A stretch of 64,000 bases of DNA from Ryuthela nishihirai (taxonomy: Eukaryota > Arthropoda > Arachnida > Araneae > Heptathelidae). The notes below the pieces were generated by a model that saw only the letters and a program-made list of their open reading frames with translations, was not told where the DNA came from and searched no databases. The position numbers and the translations under genes are program-made. The stretch lies in the NCBI GenBank assembly GCA_038380435.1, contig JAWZYU010000011.1, positions 83,180,501 to 83,244,500 on the forward strand, written 5' to 3'. Positions 61,191 through 64,000 of this stretch are shown here, piece after piece (the stretch's first letter is position 1; the number at the start of each line of letters is the position of its first letter).

Positions 61191-62100
61191 GACGTTGGAT
61201 CTGTTTTATTTCATACTTATATGTTGCTTCACGCTCCCTATTTGGGGTTGATGCAACGAACGTGAACTTGTCGGACTTGATGCCAAAAGGAGAGGGCGGG
61301 GTTGGGATTTCCTAATTTAATAGAGCCACGTGTGTGGACGCCATGTTGGGGCCGCAAATGGAGAGCTGGGATAACTCCTTTCTCCCCGATGATATGTACT
61401 AGCCAACCATCCCTCTCCGAACCCTTAACAGTTCGTTAAGTAATTCTTACGAGCTAAAATAAAACATCTCCAAATATGCAAATAGTGACCAATGAACATC
61501 CTCCTTTCCTTGGGAATATTCCAAAAAGTGATCGTGTTCTTTTGGCCAAATAAATGTGGCTTTGTAAGGAAATGCTGAGCGAGATCTGCGCTAAGTAATT
61601 AGAGACACCAATCTGGACGCAACATTCGGCGAAACAACTCCAGAATTAAATCTATCAAGTCAGTTAAGAGCAAAAATATGGCTCTCTACTCAATTTCAAC
61701 AGGGGGGCATAAAATACATTTGTTTGAGTTTTACACTTTTGTTCACGCAAGTTTTCAGAAATGGCCCGAAGTCTGAATCTGTTATTTTTTCTAGCTCTGC
61801 TTGAGACATACGACGTAAGATAACGTCTGAATGAAGGAGAATTTCACTAACAAAATACAACAGCACAACTAGCAATTTAATACTACGATAATTGAAATTA
61901 TTACGCTTCTAACCAAATGCTCTATAAGACAGAAGAGAGTCCTCTGCTTAGCCGAACACCTGACTCTCTATCAAGTGTGACCACAGTATTAATGATGGAA
62001 GACACTTAGATTCCAGCAAAAAGTGAAGTCATAGTCCATGGACATAGGTTGGAGATTTTGTGGCTGATTCCACTGGACAAGGAGCTGCTATAAGACCAGT
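61191..62100. other. No recognisable feature
   Basis: Moderate GC near 61230-61420, otherwise AT-rich. No coding or repeat similarity seen; may be the flank or leader region of the Gypsy pol remnant. Confidence 0.3.
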
Positions 62101-62149
62101 AAGTTGGCTCGTTGCATCCTGGTTACAAGGACTCTAGTCAAAGTAGACC

Positions 62150-63780
62150 AAGAATGGATTCCTGTTAGAGTGATGAAATGAAACAAAAACAGTAGATTAT
62201 TGAAAAGAGGTGAAGAACTTGCAATATGGGAACCTGTGCAAATACATCAGACGAAAATCCCATCTCATCTTGCTGAATTGTGGAAAGAAATAGGAAAGTC
62301 TGAGACCAAAGAAATAGGAAAGTCAAAACCAAGACTGAGCTACTAAGGCCGAGGACCTATTACAGAGTTTTTCTGACATTTTTTCTGCTACATCGAATGA
62401 TTATGGCCGGACTAACCTGACAGATCATTAGATCAATACTGGTGATACCCGTCCCATCTATCTACCTGCAAGAAGGCTTCCATTAGCAAAACGACAGGAG
62501 ACAGAATAGCTAATAAGGGACATGGAAGTTAAAAAACTTACTAAACCATCATACAGTCTCTGGACATCACCAGTGTTTCTTGGTTTTAAGAAAAGGACGG
62601 TCTACTAGAATTTGTGTGGACTACCGAAGGTTAAATGATATAATGAAGGACTGCTTTCTCCTACCTAGAATTGATGACAAACTGACAATCTGTCAGAATG
62701 GATCTCTACTTTAGACTTGAAGAGCGATTATTTGCAAGTTGTATACATCCTGAAGATCGAGAAAAGACAGCTTTGACTACAGGAAATGGGCTTTGGCCCT
62801 TTAAGATGACGACATTTGAGCTTTGCAATGGATCTGCGACGTTGGAACGACTGATGGAGTCAGAGCTGGGAAGTCTACCTGATGAACTTGGAAGATATCA
62901 TCGTCCTTAGAAAGACGTTTGAGGGGACATTTGAAGAATCTTCGTCAAGTGTTTAAGAAATTCAGTATAGCCAAGCTAAAACTGGGACCCACTAAGTGTA
63001 AGTTGTTGCAACAAAAAGTCCATTACCTTGGCCCTGTCATCACTACATCAGGGATTAAGACTAATCCTAAGAAATTAGAGCTGTGAGAGCTGTGAGACCT
63101 CCACCACAGGATGTTCATCAACTCCGAAGCTGTTTTGGACTTTTCATATATACCGAAGTTTTGTGGGGGGCGGGGGAGGTTCAGTCAGTATCGTGCCAGG
63201 CTCATATTCTACAGTTCCCAGGTTCAAGTCCTAGCTGGGTCAGCGTTGAGATTTATCTCCGCAAAACTTCAAGCCCTGCCCAGGTCAGTAGGAGACACCG
63301 ATGGGCTTGGAAAGGTCGCCTTCCGTCGGATGGGACGTTAAGCCATGACCTTGTGTGCGGGAGAGCCATATCCTGTGCACGTTAAAGAACATACTGGGTA
63401 GCCTTGACGGGAGGCTACCATCTGTCTCCTAACAGTTGTTCCAGTGGGTCCCCTCCCCCAACCTTCTCTGAGCCTTCGGGGTCCTTGTGACCTGGCCATT
63501 TAGCCCATTGTGTGCAAAAAAGTGCCGCCCAGAGGTAAAACAATCCAACCTAACTGGTTTTGTCAAGCAAAGCCATTGCATCGACTAACAGAGGAGAGCC
63601 GGCAGTTCATGTGGACCACCGAATGTCAATTCGCCTTTCAACAATTTTCAACCCTTTTCATGTCATCAGTATTAGCATATCCACAATCTGGTGAACAATT
63701 CACGTTAGATACTGAGGCAAGTAATACAAGAGTTGGTGCTGTACTTTCAAAATAACAAGACAGACAAGAAAGAGTCAATG
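62150..63780 (+). pseudogene. Gypsy pol: reverse transcriptase and start of RNase H, decayed
   Basis: In several frames: RPIYLPARRLPLAKRQE, LDLKSDYLQV (usual SGYWQ changed), HPEDREKTALTTGNGLWPF, RLMESELGSLPDEL, and EDIIVL where YLDD is expected; then VHYLGPVITTSGIKTNPKK, then after the SINE KPLHRLTEESRQFMWTTECQ, SGEQFTLDTEASNTRVGAVL (RNase H start). Stops and shifts are frequent. An intact gene would encode the Gypsy replicase. Neither LTR is in view. Confidence 0.85.
63165..63556 (+). mobile_element. SINE-1 copy inserted in Gypsy pol
   Basis: Head gaggttcagtcagtatcgtg and ggttcaagtcctagctgggt, body gatgggacgttaagccatga and gtgcacgttaaagaacatac, tail cagaggtaaaacaatcc. gttttgt is repeated at 63158-63164 and 63557-63563, a short, possibly decayed duplication. 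It splits the Gypsy frame between the RT thumb and RNase H. Confidence 0.88.
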
Positions 63781-63884
63781 CATACTACAGTAAAACCTTA
63801 TCCAGATCTTATTGTGTATTTATATTATACGAAATATATTGTATATTATACGAAATTATTGTGTCACACAAAAATAACTCTTAA

Positions 63885-63934
63885 CAATAGTGAAAGCCAT
63901 AATAGGACATTTCCTATTATGGCTTTCACTATTG
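63885..63934. repeat. Perfect hairpin, 23-bp arms, 4-nt loop
   Basis: caatagtgaaagccataata plus gga, loop catt, then the exact reverse complement. It lies 120 bp after the end of readable Gypsy pol, in AT-rich DNA. Confidence 0.9.
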
Positions 63935-64000
63935 CCATAATATTGCCTTTATTGCCAAAAGTTTCTTATTCGCACTGATCATGCTGCTCTCAGGTGGTTA

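Overview
The window looks like repeat-dense, AT-rich nuclear DNA from an invertebrate animal, most likely an arthropod; a chelicerate is plausible but not shown. I found no convincing single-copy host gene, rRNA, functional tRNA or CRISPR. Almost everything recognisable is a transposable element, often nested in another: LINEs of three lineages (here A, B, C), LTR retrotransposons, tRNA-derived SINEs, hAT- and Tc1/mariner-like MITEs, foldback elements, minisatellites, and one nearly complete Polinton/Maverick.

Layout. 1-5.9 kb: hAT end fragment, eroded coding-like DNA split by a MITE, a SINE fragment and unidentified AT-rich DNA. 6.0-14.8 kb: LINE-A (CR1/Jockey-like; ORF1 with PHD finger, ORF2 endonuclease/RT) split at 7176-11463 by an LTR retrotransposon that carries a C2H2 zinc-finger gene fragment where most of pol should be. 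14.9-18.1 kb: tandem repeats, an array of GTGTAAC palindromes, a foldback MITE and a hAT MITE. 18.1-25.4 kb: two opposite-strand LINE-B copies (RTE-like), one nested in the other, with a SINE inside. 27.7-48.2 kb: a third LINE-B copy split by the Polinton (30726-47302, 184-bp TIRs, CAGCAT target duplication), then a fourth LINE-B fragment. 49-55 kb: SINEs, a hAT remnant and diverged inverted repeats. 55.7-61.2 kb: a large palindromic element split by LINE-C (RT plus RNase H). 62.1-63.8 kb: a decayed Gypsy pol split by a SINE, then a perfect hairpin.

The Polinton is the most informative object. Its plus strand carries one gene, protein-primed DNA polymerase B, which appears to be spliced from four exons through introns built of ~110-125 bp repeats. 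Its minus strand carries a compact set: a proline-rich acidic protein with a DSGYES motif, an exonuclease-like protein, two proteins with PC4-like motifs, integrase, a short minor capsid protein, a virion protein, major capsid protein (frameshifted), cysteine protease (early in-frame stop above the usable ATG), packaging ATPase and two or three small basic proteins. Many adjacent genes overlap as ATGA, and three minus-strand ATGs have a TATA box 36-41 nt upstream. The two strands' genes converge near 39.8 kb.

All calls come from reading the sequence by eye. Domain assignments that need profile searches are flagged as inference.
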